Both the position numbers and the translations under genes were made by a program. 48,812 nucleotides of DNA from Bacillota bacterium (GTDB lineage Bacteria; Bacillota; Clostridia; Caldicoprobacterales; DTU083): the NCBI GenBank assembly GCA_029777885.1, contig JAKORJ010000140.1, positions 1-48,812 on the forward strand. Reading direction: 5' to 3'. Below are positions 23,755 through 32,481 of the stretch, in pieces. The notes below the pieces were generated by a model. It did not search any database. It was not told where the DNA came from and saw only the letters and a program-made list of their open reading frames with translations. Each line of letters begins with the position of its first letter. The first letter of the stretch is position 1.

Positions 23755-24934
23755 AGCACTTGCTTTCATCGCCAGGTGCCATCCGGATCTCGACTGTGTG
23801 CTTCCTTGAGGCCTGTTCTCTGTACAATAATATGGCATTGCAGTGAGTCCAATTGTTTATGTGAGGGTCTGCAGTCCTGACAAGGCAGCCGTCCACTAAA
23901 ATATCAGCCTTGCCAAAGTCCGGACAGCCTGAATCCTTGAAAACCAGGATCAAACCTCTGCTTTCTATCGACATCCTGAAGGCCGTGCTTCCGGAATAAG
24001 GCGTGTGCATCCAGTTGTTCGGGAATTGCGGAGTGGCATGATGGTCTGCATCCATTTCAACCATCTGTAGCTCGGTATCCCTTGCAGTAAAGCCACCCAT
24101 ATCAATAACAGCGGCATCGGTGTTGGTTACCCTGTCAAGCAGCCTGATATCCCTGAAGTCATTGCCAATAACGGGAGGTATATCGATATTTATATCCTTT
24201 GAAGCCATTTCAGCCCTGTCGGCCATGGCAAAGAGATAGGCCAGACAGTCAGCCATCAGGGTATGGCCGTCATTGGTGGGATGATATATATCATAGAAAT
24301 ACTGGCGCTTTGAGATTATGTTGCCCTCGGCTTTAGTCAAACGGAACTGGTCGACCACCGCATCCTTTATACTGACCATGGGCAGATCATAGTGCCATCC
24401 GACCGGAGCCAGCCTGTCCTGCAGGTTCCAGCCATCAAAAAACACACTGAACAGCAGTATGACCGCCGGCTTATTGTCAGTCGACAGGATCTTTAGGCAC
24501 AGGCTTTCATAGCAAGCGCCCTTTGTCTCATCATCGCCGTCGTTTACGCCAAACTCTACTATAACGATGTCAGGCTTAACCTTGCCGTCCCTCAAAATAT
24601 CCCGGTCATATCGCACCACGCCAAGCTCTGAAGGGGTCCCACCTACACCGGCTTTTATGAAATGTATGTTTTTACCTCCTTTTGTTCTAAACATCCTTTT
24701 GAACTGCAGATATGACTTATAAGCATAGCATTCTGTATTGATAGGCCTGGCGCATGCTCCCTGGGTTATGGACCCGCCTATATATGCAATGGTTACGTCC
24801 TCTCCCCTTTTGGCTTTCTCTATTGCCGCCTTCAGCCTTTTGTTGTTGCCCAAGCTCATCAGCGACCTAGCTATCAGGCGCTTGTACCCGTCTGATTCAA
24901 AATCAACGGGTGGCTCATCCTCCGGTTCCGGCAC
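23723..24934 (-). CDS. SGNH/GDSL hydrolase, catalytic part of a frameshifted gene
   Basis: This is the catalytic domain of an SGNH-type esterase. It has block I GGSITQG with the nucleophile Ser, the oxyanion Gly in GVGGTPSELG, FGVNDGD with the Asn, and the late YDIYHPTNDGH holding the Asp/His pair. A ~130-residue beta-rich domain follows. Such enzymes deacetylate carbohydrates. The reading frame appears to begin with GTG at 24932-24934, but this is the point where one base seems to be missing: read one base over, the upstream frame runs straight into it (LYLNNGYE, then PEPEDEPPVDF). The two parts are best treated as one broken gene, 23723-25419. Confidence 0.85.
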   Translation of the reverse strand: MPEPEDEPPVDFESDGYKRLIARSLMSLGNNKRLKAAIEKAKRGEDVTIAYIGGSITQGACARPINTECYAYKSYLQFKRMFRTKGGKNIHFIKAGVGGTPSELGVVRYDRDILRDGKVKPDIVIVEFGVNDGDDETKGACYESLCLKILSTDNKPAVILLFSVFFDGWNLQDRLAPVGWHYDLPMVSIKDAVVDQFRLTKAEGNIISKRQYFYDIYHPTNDGHTLMADCLAYLFAMADRAEMASKDINIDIPPVIGNDFRDIRLLDRVTNTDAAVIDMGGFTARDTELQMVEMDADHHATPQFPNNWMHTPYSGSTAFRMSIESRGLILVFKDSGCPDFGKADILVDGCLVRTADPHINNWTHCNAILLYREQASRKHTVEIRMAPGDESKCFTILGFGYSV

Positions 24935-25419
24935 TCATAGCCGTTATTCAGGTATAACTTCACAGTTGCTTTTGCTATCTCTCCAGCCTGGTCAAACTCA
25001 AAAGCGAACTTGCCAGGGACATCGTCGTCGGGTGACCAGGAGAGATCATCGAAACTGAGCTTTACTTCCCTTCCGTCCTTGGGACATGGTATCCTTATAC
25101 GGGTGCCGCTATTATACATGTCGCCTTTGCCCCAGTTCTGATATACAAAATGCACTACGCCGCCTTTGTCTGTTTCCGATTTTACGGATATCCCTATGCT
25201 GTGAACCAGCCTTCGAATCCCATCACAGCTCTCCAGCAGCTTAAGGATTTCTTCATCCGTAACCCCGCCGGTCAGCAGCGCTTTGTATTTCAACCGGTCC
25301 CCCGCAAGGTATATTTCCTGCGAAGGCTTGCCTGACACTCTGGCAGTCGCTTCAATGACATCATCATGCATCACATAGAAGCAGCTCCGCTCTTTTTTCA
25401 ACCGATACTTATTTTTCAT
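24874..25419 (-). CDS. N-terminal domain of the frameshifted SGNH hydrolase
   Basis: This frame encodes a ~160-residue beta-sandwich-like N-terminal domain (VYQNWGKGDMYNSG, RIRIPCPKDGREVKLSFDDL, KATVKLYLNNGYE), as found ahead of the catalytic domain in clostridial SGNH carbohydrate esterases. The last ~20 residues are out-of-frame sequence past the break. The ATG is supported by AAGGGGG at nine bases. There is no signal peptide. Inserting one G in the GAGTGCC near 24931-24937 would restore a single protein of about 565 residues. Either a real inactivating or recent mutation, or a sequence error, explains it. Confidence 0.75.
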   Translation of the reverse strand: MKNKYRLKKERSCFYVMHDDVIEATARVSGKPSQEIYLAGDRLKYKALLTGGVTDEEILKLLESCDGIRRLVHSIGISVKSETDKGGVVHFVYQNWGKGDMYNSGTRIRIPCPKDGREVKLSFDDLSWSPDDDVPGKFAFEFDQAGEIAKATVKLYLNNGYECRNRRMSHPLILNQTGTSA

Positions 25420-25526
25420 GCCTGTCAGCCCCCTTTTATTCCATATCTGCTTGTCTCAAGCCCGCTTAAGTAAAATTCTTCTTCCTACGGTCCCGGATTC
25501 CTGCCTGCCATAGCTATAAAAATGTG

Positions 25527-25535
25527 TGGTATAAT
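25527..25535 (+). promoter_or_regulatory. Extended -10 promoter of the glycerate kinase gene
   Basis: TGgTATAAT forms a perfect extended -10 box 36 bases before the TTG start. No clear -35 box is present. Confidence 0.5.
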
Positions 25536-25570
25536 ATTGCCAGCATGCAGGAAGGAAGGAGCCGGATAAC

Positions 25571-26809
25571 TTGGGTCTTAGAGATGATGCCAATAGGATA
25601 ATCGAATCTGCTATAAAGGCAGCCCTGCCCGGGACCGCAGTCCAAAACGCGCTACAGAAAATGGATCTGTCAGGCGGGAGGCTGCGGCTCGTAGCCATAG
25701 GCAAAGCTGCCTGGTCCATGGCCAAAGCCGCCTCCGATATTCTGGGCAACAGGATAGAGAGCGGCATAGTCATCACAAAGTACGGCCATTCAAGGGGTGG
25801 CCTGTCCAATATTGAAATCTATGAGGCAGGGCACCCGGTACCGGATGAAAACTCATTTCATGCCACGGAGCAGGCGATCAAGCTTGTATCCGGGCTTTCC
25901 CCTTCAGATAAGGTATTGTTTCTCATCTCCGGAGGGGGGTCAGCCCTGTTTGAGAAACCCTTGATCCCAAAAGTTGAACTGGAAGACATTACCGAACAAC
26001 TGTTGGGCAGCGGCGCTAATATCGTGGAGATAAATACAATACGCAAGCGCTTATCAGCTGTCAAAGGCGGCAGGTTTGCAAAGCTGTGCGAACCGGCCTA
26101 TATATATTCGATCGTTCTGTCTGACATTATCGGGGATCCCCTGGATATGATAGCTTCAGGCCCTGCATATCCAGACAGGTCCACCTGTGAAGAAGCGCTT
26201 GAGATCATAAACAAATACAATATAAGGATCTCCCCTAAGGCGGAAAAGCTGTTGAAGACCGAAACACCCGTGTATCTGGATAATGTAACCACCATGGTAA
26301 CTGGAAGTGTCACCCAGCTTTGCGCAGCAGCTGAGAAAACATGCAAAGAATTGGGCTATGAACCGGTAGTGCTGACCACCTGCTTTAGCTGTGAAGCCCG
26401 GGAAGCCGGGAGCTTTTTGGCCTCGATAGCCCGTTATCATGCCGGCAGCCGCAGGTCCCTTGCTTTTATAGCGGGCGGTGAGACCGTAGTGCATATAAAG
26501 GGCACCGGCAGGGGGGGCCGGAACCAGGAGCTGGCCCTGGCTGCTGCGGCAGGCATATCCGGCGTTGAAAATGTTGCCATTTTTTCCTTTGGTTCAGACG
26601 GGACCGACGGGCCGACCGATGCAGCAGGCGGCTATGTTGACGGTAATACAAAGCCTTTGCTTGACCAAATGGGCATCGATATATACAGGGTGCTTGATAA
26701 CAATGATTCCTACAATGCGCTAAAGGTTTGCAACGGACTGATCATTACCGGGCCTACGGGTACAAACGTGAACGATCTAGCTGTTGTTCTCATAAAAAAA
26801 CAGAGCTGA
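25571..26809 (+). CDS. Glycerate 2-kinase (DUF4147/MOFRL family)
   Basis: The enzyme family phosphorylates D-glycerate to 2-phosphoglycerate, feeding sugar-acid catabolism into glycolysis. The 412-residue protein has the N-terminal DUF4147 domain (RLVAIGKAAWSMA, EAGHPVPDENS, LFLISGGGSALF, INTIRKRLSAVKGGR) and the C-terminal MOFRL domain (GGETVVHIKGTGRGGRNQE, FSFGSDGTDGPTDAAG). The start is TTG, supported by AAGGAG at nine bases; there is no usable ATG nearby. Glycerate could come from tartronate semialdehyde reduced by a GarR-like enzyme such as the one at 4876-5760, but the two genes are 20 kb apart. Confidence 0.92.
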   Translation: MGLRDDANRIIESAIKAALPGTAVQNALQKMDLSGGRLRLVAIGKAAWSMAKAASDILGNRIESGIVITKYGHSRGGLSNIEIYEAGHPVPDENSFHATEQAIKLVSGLSPSDKVLFLISGGGSALFEKPLIPKVELEDITEQLLGSGANIVEINTIRKRLSAVKGGRFAKLCEPAYIYSIVLSDIIGDPLDMIASGPAYPDRSTCEEALEIINKYNIRISPKAEKLLKTETPVYLDNVTTMVTGSVTQLCAAAEKTCKELGYEPVVLTTCFSCEAREAGSFLASIARYHAGSRRSLAFIAGGETVVHIKGTGRGGRNQELALAAAAGISGVENVAIFSFGSDGTDGPTDAAGGYVDGNTKPLLDQMGIDIYRVLDNNDSYNALKVCNGLIITGPTGTNVNDLAVVLIKKQS

Positions 26810-26824
26810 CGCACTAATGTCAGC
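26793..26824 (-). terminator. Terminator of the sugar ABC operon
   Basis: The stem GCTGAC/GTCAGC (26805-26810, 26819-26824) has an 8-base loop. Read leftward it is followed by TCTG and seven T residues, a good terminator for the substrate-binding-protein gene. It overlaps the stop codon of the convergent glycerate kinase gene. Confidence 0.7.
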
Positions 26825-26857
26825 CCAATCTCTTTTATATTCTTATGATTACAGGCG

Positions 26858-28684
26858 TTAATTCCCCTTCAGGAAGTCATTAACCAGCTTGGTGAGATCA
26901 TTCATGGCCTTCTCCATGCCAAGGTCCTTCAGGCGCTTCAACCCTTCCTGATAGTACTTCTCAAAATCCGCGTCATTGTCGGCTACTATTGCTTTAGCCC
27001 ATTCAACCTTGCAGCAGCCGTAGAGGCCTTCTTCGCTGGTCAGTTTTGCAATGTCAGGCACCTGGCCAAGGAACATGAACATCGGCGTTGCTCTTTGCTC
27101 TTTTGCGAACAGTTCCGACCAAAAGTCCCCATACTGGGCATCATAAACATTGTCTACCTTTGCAGGGACCTCATGATATGCCTGGACTCTGCGGGTATTT
27201 TTATGGAGATAGGTAAACCTGCCAAGCTCATAGAAGTTGATTGGTCCACCTGCCAGACCATAATAGCTCAGGTCCTTCTCGGTCTCGGTCCCGTACATGG
27301 CGTTTTGCATCAGGTCCGGATCCTTGAATGTCTTGACACCGTTCCTGATCTCCCACAGGCCCGCACTTTCAGGACCCCATGCCAGCAGCTCCTCTCCTTC
27401 ATAGGAGTACATGAAGTCTATCCAGTTCAGGATCTGGATCATCTCATCCTCAGGCACCTTCTTGTTTATCATAAGGAAGTTGCTGCCCCTTGGATCCATA
27501 AGCTGATACTGGGGATCGCCGTTTATTCTCTTGGTCAGACCTTTCATAAGCCTGTACTGGAATGTATCCCCGTTTTTCAATATGTTGGAGTTTATACCGG
27601 GGATATCCTGCCAGTTATGGGTGACTGCATACAGGCCCATATTGACCTTTACATTCCTTTGGTCGTCCTTGAATATGAAGGTTTCCTGCTCCATCAGCTT
27701 TTCCTTGTACAATATATGCAGCCAGTACAGGTATTCCCTGTATTCAGGCGTAGCAGGTGCGAAGTATACCGAGCTGGTCTCTTCGCTCCAGGACACGCCC
27801 CAGGCACAGGGATTGATGAAACCATATGCCTCGGCAAAGGGTGCTATCCACCAGCCCTCAGTCCACATATCAAGGGGTATTACATCCTTGCCCTGGGTCT
27901 TGACATTAAGGGCCTTTACTTCTCTCAGGAAGTGAAGCAGGTCCTCCGGGGTTTCTATGGGCGTTTTCATGTCATCATAGGTCAGCTCGCCATTAGCCTC
28001 CAGGGCTGCCTTCAACTCCTCCACTGTCTTGGTCTCAGGATAGATCGCTTTCAACAGGTCGTCGCGCACTACCATAAACCATGGGCCCGGCCTATCGGCT
28101 ATCTGCTTCTTGGCCAGCTCAGTCATATTGGGTTCAAAGAGAGGGTTGGCTTCAAAGTCGCCGGGGATCCCATAGATCTTGCCTTCTCTCCTCCAGCAGG
28201 CCCAGGTCTCCTCCCGCACCCGCTCCAGGATATTGGGTGCATACTGCTCCAGGTAGGGTGTCAGATCCCACACCTTACCGGTCTCAATGAGCGTATTGAT
28301 TATGTCCGTAGAGCTTGATACCTGGGCATAGATGATTTCAGGAAGCTCATCGGTCAGCAGGAACATCTGAAGACGCTCGGGTCCGGTGACACCATTGTTG
28401 GCAATGATATTGTCCTGTGTGAATCTGACTTTGGTAAGCCTGAATAATTCTTCGCCAACAACATCCTCTACCGGCCTTTTCGGTGGAGCAAAGGTGTCAG
28501 CCCATGTAAACCAGGCTTTCGGGCTGATTTCCTTGGTTGGAGTATACTTGTCGCCATTAGTTGAAGTTGGGCTGGGCGAGTCCGTCGGTTCCGGCTTGCC
28601 GGTAAACAGGCTGCAGCCGGAAGCTATTGTTGCAGTCAGGCATAACACCAGAAGCAAGCTCAACCACTTAACTGATTTTGACAT
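26858..28684 (-). CDS. Carbohydrate ABC transporter substrate-binding lipoprotein (LplA-like)
   Basis: This 608-residue extracytoplasmic binding protein is of the large LplA/YtcQ type. A signal peptide ends in IASGC (Cys24), followed by a Pro/Ser/Thr-rich linker (about residues 30-45). Two alpha/beta lobes follow, with aromatic-rich segments typical of oligosaccharide receptors (WTEGWWIAPFAEAYGF, YYGLAGGPINFYELG). Such receptors serve complex plant or host glycans. AGGAGGAGG lies upstream of the ATG. It is the last gene of the operon after two permeases, separated from them by a strong hairpin. No ATPase gene is in the operon; a shared MsmX-type ATPase elsewhere is expected. Confidence 0.92.
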   Translation of the reverse strand: MSKSVKWLSLLLVLCLTATIASGCSLFTGKPEPTDSPSPTSTNGDKYTPTKEISPKAWFTWADTFAPPKRPVEDVVGEELFRLTKVRFTQDNIIANNGVTGPERLQMFLLTDELPEIIYAQVSSSTDIINTLIETGKVWDLTPYLEQYAPNILERVREETWACWRREGKIYGIPGDFEANPLFEPNMTELAKKQIADRPGPWFMVVRDDLLKAIYPETKTVEELKAALEANGELTYDDMKTPIETPEDLLHFLREVKALNVKTQGKDVIPLDMWTEGWWIAPFAEAYGFINPCAWGVSWSEETSSVYFAPATPEYREYLYWLHILYKEKLMEQETFIFKDDQRNVKVNMGLYAVTHNWQDIPGINSNILKNGDTFQYRLMKGLTKRINGDPQYQLMDPRGSNFLMINKKVPEDEMIQILNWIDFMYSYEGEELLAWGPESAGLWEIRNGVKTFKDPDLMQNAMYGTETEKDLSYYGLAGGPINFYELGRFTYLHKNTRRVQAYHEVPAKVDNVYDAQYGDFWSELFAKEQRATPMFMFLGQVPDIAKLTSEEGLYGCCKVEWAKAIVADNDADFEKYYQEGLKRLKDLGMEKAMNDLTKLVNDFLKGN

Positions 28685-28710
28685 ACTATTCCTCCTCCTT
28701 TTTTATTTTA

Positions 28711-28735
28711 AGGACACACAGTATACTGTTGTCCT
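28711..28735 (-). promoter_or_regulatory. Intercistronic hairpin between permease and binding-protein genes
   Basis: A 25-base near-perfect palindrome (AGGACA and TGTCCT arms around ACAGTATACTGT, one unpaired C) fills the gap from the permease stop codon to the ribosome binding site of the lipoprotein gene. Read leftward, A-rich rather than T-rich sequence follows it, so it is probably an mRNA-stabilising stem that raises the binding protein level over the permeases. Confidence 0.55.
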
Positions 28736-28736
28736 G

Positions 28737-29648
28737 TTATTCCTTGACAGCGCCGATCAGCATGCCCTTGATGAAGTATTTTTGCAGAAAAGGATAGATG
28801 ACTATTATCGGAAATACCGTCACGACGATCGCAGCATTTCTGATAGACCCCGGAGTCAGTTGCCGGACCTGCTCCCCTACCCTTCCCGGCCTGTAATTGC
28901 GAAGGTCATGGAGAAAGCTCATCATGTTCTGCTCCCTGACGATCCTCATCAGGATGAATTGCAGGGTATTCAGATCCTGATCATAAACATACAGCAGGTT
29001 GGTAAAGAAATCATTCCAGTGCCCTACTCCGACAAACAAGGCCAGGGCTGCCAGCATGGGTACGGAAAGCGGAAGGATGATCCCGGTGAATATCCTGAAG
29101 TCCGATGCCCCGTCTATTCTGGCTGATTCCTCCAGGCTGCTCGGGATCGTATAGAAATAAGTCCTCATGACGATCATGTTAAAGAAATTGAAAGCGCCGG
29201 GTATTATGTATACCAGAAAGTTATTCAGCAGACCGAGACGATGCATGATAACAAAGTTCGATACTACCGTACCCCCAATAAACATGGGTATCGTAAGCAG
29301 TACCAGGATAAAGCTTCTTCCTATCAGATACTTCTTTGACAAGGCATATGCTGCCATGGCTGTAACACTAATGCTCAGGATCGTTCCGAGCACTGTCCTG
29401 GAAACTGTTATAAACGCTGCCCGCTTGATTTCATTGTTTTTAAAAACAGTTTTGAAATTATCCAGGGTAAACACCCGGGGATAGATAGTTATGCCGCCCC
29501 TGTTTGAATCTCCTCCATCGTTGAACGCATGGGCCAGCACATTCAAAAAGGGATATAATGTAGCTGCGCAAAGCATGAGCATAACTATTATATTAAAAAC
29601 ATTGAACAGCTTTCGGCCTGTGCTTTGGCGTATCGCATTACGCGCCAC
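28737..29648 (-). CDS. Carbohydrate ABC transporter permease (LplC/YtcP-like)
   Basis: This 303-residue inner-membrane permease has six hydrophobic segments. The EAA loop SSLEESARIDGASDFRIFTGIILPLSVPMLAAL (about residues 180-212) docks the ATPase, and the end KYFIKGMLIGAVKE is characteristic of the MalG/LplC group. The start is a GTG with AAAGGAG upstream, 15 bases after the first permease gene. It works with the neighbouring permease as a heterodimer. Confidence 0.94.
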   Translation of the reverse strand: MARNAIRQSTGRKLFNVFNIIVMLMLCAATLYPFLNVLAHAFNDGGDSNRGGITIYPRVFTLDNFKTVFKNNEIKRAAFITVSRTVLGTILSISVTAMAAYALSKKYLIGRSFILVLLTIPMFIGGTVVSNFVIMHRLGLLNNFLVYIIPGAFNFFNMIVMRTYFYTIPSSLEESARIDGASDFRIFTGIILPLSVPMLAALALFVGVGHWNDFFTNLLYVYDQDLNTLQFILMRIVREQNMMSFLHDLRNYRPGRVGEQVRQLTPGSIRNAAIVVTVFPIIVIYPFLQKYFIKGMLIGAVKE

Positions 29649-29663
29649 GATTGCCCCACTCCT

Positions 29664-30626
29664 TTACCATATGGAAATCTCCGTAAATCGCTTCGACAGC
29701 ATATTTGTTATAACTATCAGGACAAAGGAAATTGCGCCCTGGAACAATCCAACCGCTGCAGCAAAGGAGTATTTATACCTTTGAATGCCTTCCCGGTACA
29801 CATAGGTTTCCAACACGTCAACTTCATCCTGTATGTGTATGTTTATCAGGTTGTATACCTGATCGAAATTTGTACCGAACAGGCGGCTAATGCTTAAAAT
29901 CAGCAGGATCACAATAGTCGGCATGATGCCGGGCAGGGTCACATGGAAGGTTTGCCTGAGCCGTCCTGCCCCATCTATCGCTGCAGCCTCATACAGTTGC
30001 ATATCGATCCCGCTTAAAGCAGCCAGGAATATGATCGTATTCCAGCCAACTTCCTTCCAGATGTTAGTGATCACGATAATCGGAAGAAAATACTCTGATT
30101 CTGCCAGGAACATAACAGGTTCGCCGCCGAAAAGCGCGATCTTGATATCGTTTAGCAGCCCATAAGGATACGCTGTCAGCTCTTTCACAAAACCCAGTAT
30201 GATGACCCATGATATAAAGTGCGGCAGATAGGATATGGTCTGGACAGTTCGCTTAAAGACCGAGGATTTTAGCTCATTTAACATCAGGGCCAGGATTATG
30301 GGTGCAGGAAATGTAAAAATGAGATTAACGGAACTTAAGATAAAGGTATTTATAATCACCTTCAGTGAACGTGGATCCTCAAATAGCTTTTTGAAATTGG
30401 CGAAACCTACAAAGGGGCTTCCCAGGAACCCCTTGGTTACGTTGAAATCCTGGAATGCTATGATGTTGCCGAACATGGGCAGGTATGAAAAAATTATAGT
30501 CAGGATCACGGCCGGAGCAACAAAAATCAGTAGCCATATCTGCTTTCTGGCTCTTTTCAATAGCTGATTTTTCCTGGTTTGTGTCCTGCAGGCTTGTTCG
30601 ACTTGTACGATGGGATCAGACTGCAT
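29664..30626 (-). CDS. Carbohydrate ABC transporter permease (LplB-like)
   Basis: This 320-residue MalF-type permease starts a first membrane helix at about residue 28, followed by YLPMFGNIIAFQDF, a signature of LplB/YteP permeases. The EAA loop QLYEAAAIDGAGRLRQTFHVTLPGIMPTI lies in the second half. The ATG at 30624-30626 is chosen because GGAAGG is seven bases upstream and because a plausible promoter (30672-30701) sits inside the longer reading frame, making the 39-codon extension unlikely. It is the first gene of the transporter operon, divergent from the two-component system. Confidence 0.93.
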   Translation of the reverse strand: MQSDPIVQVEQACRTQTRKNQLLKRARKQIWLLIFVAPAVILTIIFSYLPMFGNIIAFQDFNVTKGFLGSPFVGFANFKKLFEDPRSLKVIINTFILSSVNLIFTFPAPIILALMLNELKSSVFKRTVQTISYLPHFISWVIILGFVKELTAYPYGLLNDIKIALFGGEPVMFLAESEYFLPIIVITNIWKEVGWNTIIFLAALSGIDMQLYEAAAIDGAGRLRQTFHVTLPGIMPTIVILLILSISRLFGTNFDQVYNLINIHIQDEVDVLETYVYREGIQRYKYSFAAAVGLFQGAISFVLIVITNMLSKRFTEISIW

Positions 30627-30671
30627 AGGCTCACCTTCCTGATACAGACTTATATCTAAGCCTTCAGTATA

Positions 30672-30701
30672 ATTATAGCTAAGCAGCTCAAATCCACTCA
30701 A
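30672..30701 (-). promoter_or_regulatory. Promoter of the sugar ABC transporter operon
   Basis: On the minus strand TTGAGT (30701-30696) and TATAAT (30677-30672) are separated by 18 bases, with the start codon 46 bases beyond the -10 box. The response regulator encoded divergently is the likely activator. Confidence 0.5.
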
Positions 30702-30762
30702 TTCAGAATAGATTGAGATATTTAAGAATACATCTGATTTCACATATAACTATCCCTGTATA

Positions 30763-30791
30763 TTGTAAAGCCTGATCATATATGTTAAAAT
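30763..30791 (+). promoter_or_regulatory. Promoter of the two-component system genes
   Basis: TTGTAA (30763-30768), a 17-base spacer and TAAAAT (30786-30791), with a TG one base ahead of the -10 box, give a good sigma-A promoter 58 bases before the response regulator start. Confidence 0.6.
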
Positions 30792-30848
30792 TAATGTAAA
30801 AATTCATAGTTAAATTGAGCAATCCTTCCAAGAAAAGGGGTGATCTCA

Positions 30849-32477
30849 ATGCAGCATTTCTTATTGAAGCTCCTTGTAGTGGATGACAAGCCTGCGGAGC
30901 GTAACGGGATCATCAATGTAGTAGACTGGAGCAATATCGGCATTTCCATAGTAGGAGAGGCAGAAAACGGCCTGGACGGGATCGAAAAAGCAAGACAGCT
31001 AAAACCCGATATAATCATTACAGATATCGTGATGCCATACCTTGATGGGTTCAAGATGGTGGAAGAGATCCAGAAATTCCTTCCGGACATCAAGGTCATT
31101 TTTATAAGCTGCTTTGACAACTTCAATTACGCCAAGCTTGCGATAGAAATGAATGCCATGGGCTATGTGCTCAAGCCTATCATAGCCGGCGAGCTTCTTT
31201 CCACTATAGGCAAGGTCACCGGTATCCACATCAGGGAGATCGAGCGGAAAAGGGATGAAGAGGAGCTTATCAGAAGGCTGAGGCAAAGCATGCCTGTTAT
31301 GAGGGATCAATTCGTTAAGGACCTGCTTTTCGGATTGCTGAAGGATGAAAATGAGATATGGGATAAAAATGATTTCCTGGAAACCAGGTTCACAACCGGG
31401 ACTTACAGCGTGCTTGCAGTCGAGATCGATCCGCCTGGCGGTAAAAAGGCCGAAATGCCGGAGGAAAGAAAGCAGCTCCAGCACTTCAAGATCAAGGAGC
31501 AGATCAGCAAAGCCTGTGAAACCATCTATGCCCATGCTGTCTGCTATATTACAAGCACAGAACATTCTAAATTCATAATACTTATCAATCAGCCTGACGG
31601 GCAAGTCAAAAACGCCTGCTCCTTTGCCGACAGGCTGAGGGACGAGCTCTCAGCCAGGCTGAACATGGATCTGACTATTGGTGTAAGCAGGACAGTGGAT
31701 CATGTCACAAGGGTGCACCAGTGCTACCAGGAGGCCTGTGATGCGCTGAAGTTCAAGTTTTACCTCGGCAAGAACCAGACCATAAGCTATTCGGAGATCT
31801 ACAAGGGCGAAAGCCTGAAAGTGCAGGATCAAATCGACCTGAGGGCTGTGGAAAATGAGCTCAAATATATCATTATGACCGGCGAGCAAAAGGATATCGA
31901 CCGATTTTTAGACAGGCTTTTCGGCAAACAGGCCACCGGCCAGGACATATACTATATCCAGCATATCTGCATAAGCATAGTTGCTTTTATCCAGTTTGTC
32001 CTCCATGAAATGAATGAAAGCCTGCACAAGGTATACGACAATGAGTTTTATATCTATGAACAGCTCTTCAAGCTCGATACCATAGTCGAGATACGGCAGT
32101 GGGTCAGGGGCTTTCTGGAGACCGTGAGCTCCTACCTCTTATCCAGGGACAGGTCGAAAAACAGGAAAGTAATCAATGCGATCAAGGAATATATAAACGC
32201 AAACTACACCGAGGATTTGACGGTTGCTAAGATCGCTGAAAAGGTATACCTCAGTCCATGCTATACCAATTATATATTCAGAAAGGAAACCGGAGAAACA
32301 CTGATGGAATACCTCTCCAGGATACGGATCAACAAGGCCAAAGCATTGCTTAAGAATACCCTGCTGAAGGTATACGAGGTCGCCGAACAGGTAGGCTTCA
32401 AAAGTAATTCCTATTTTTGCTCGGTATTCAAGGAGCACTGCGGCATGACCCCGCTGGAATACCGCGACAGGAGCTAA
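30849..32477 (+). CDS. Response regulator with AraC-type DNA-binding domain (YesN-like)
   Basis: This 542-residue regulator has an N-terminal receiver domain with acidic pocket D12/D13, phosphoacceptor D59 (IIITDIVMP) and the conserved lysine in YVLKPI (K109). A long middle region follows, and the C-terminal ~100 residues hold two AraC-type helix-turn-helix motifs (DLTVAKIAEKVYLSPCYTNYIFRKETGETLMEYL and VAEQVGFKSNSYFCSVFKEHCGMTPLEYR). The ATG at 30849 has AAGGGGTGA five bases upstream; an in-frame GTG nine bases earlier is inside that site. It pairs with the histidine kinase gene four bases downstream and probably controls the divergent sugar transporter. Confidence 0.94.
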   Translation: MQHFLLKLLVVDDKPAERNGIINVVDWSNIGISIVGEAENGLDGIEKARQLKPDIIITDIVMPYLDGFKMVEEIQKFLPDIKVIFISCFDNFNYAKLAIEMNAMGYVLKPIIAGELLSTIGKVTGIHIREIERKRDEEELIRRLRQSMPVMRDQFVKDLLFGLLKDENEIWDKNDFLETRFTTGTYSVLAVEIDPPGGKKAEMPEERKQLQHFKIKEQISKACETIYAHAVCYITSTEHSKFIILINQPDGQVKNACSFADRLRDELSARLNMDLTIGVSRTVDHVTRVHQCYQEACDALKFKFYLGKNQTISYSEIYKGESLKVQDQIDLRAVENELKYIIMTGEQKDIDRFLDRLFGKQATGQDIYYIQHICISIVAFIQFVLHEMNESLHKVYDNEFYIYEQLFKLDTIVEIRQWVRGFLETVSSYLLSRDRSKNRKVINAIKEYINANYTEDLTVAKIAEKVYLSPCYTNYIFRKETGETLMEYLSRIRINKAKALLKNTLLKVYEVAEQVGFKSNSYFCSVFKEHCGMTPLEYRDRS

Positions 32478-32481
32478 GATC

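Noticed and set aside
23723-25419. Programmed ribosomal frameshift in the SGNH gene
   Set aside because: No slippery heptamer or downstream pseudoknot is evident at the break; a mutation or sequence error is simpler.
27095-28318. Open frame of 407 codons on the plus strand
   Set aside because: It lies wholly antisense to the sugar-binding lipoprotein gene and its translation has no domain-like sequence; the lipoprotein has a signal peptide, a lipobox and a strong ribosome binding site.
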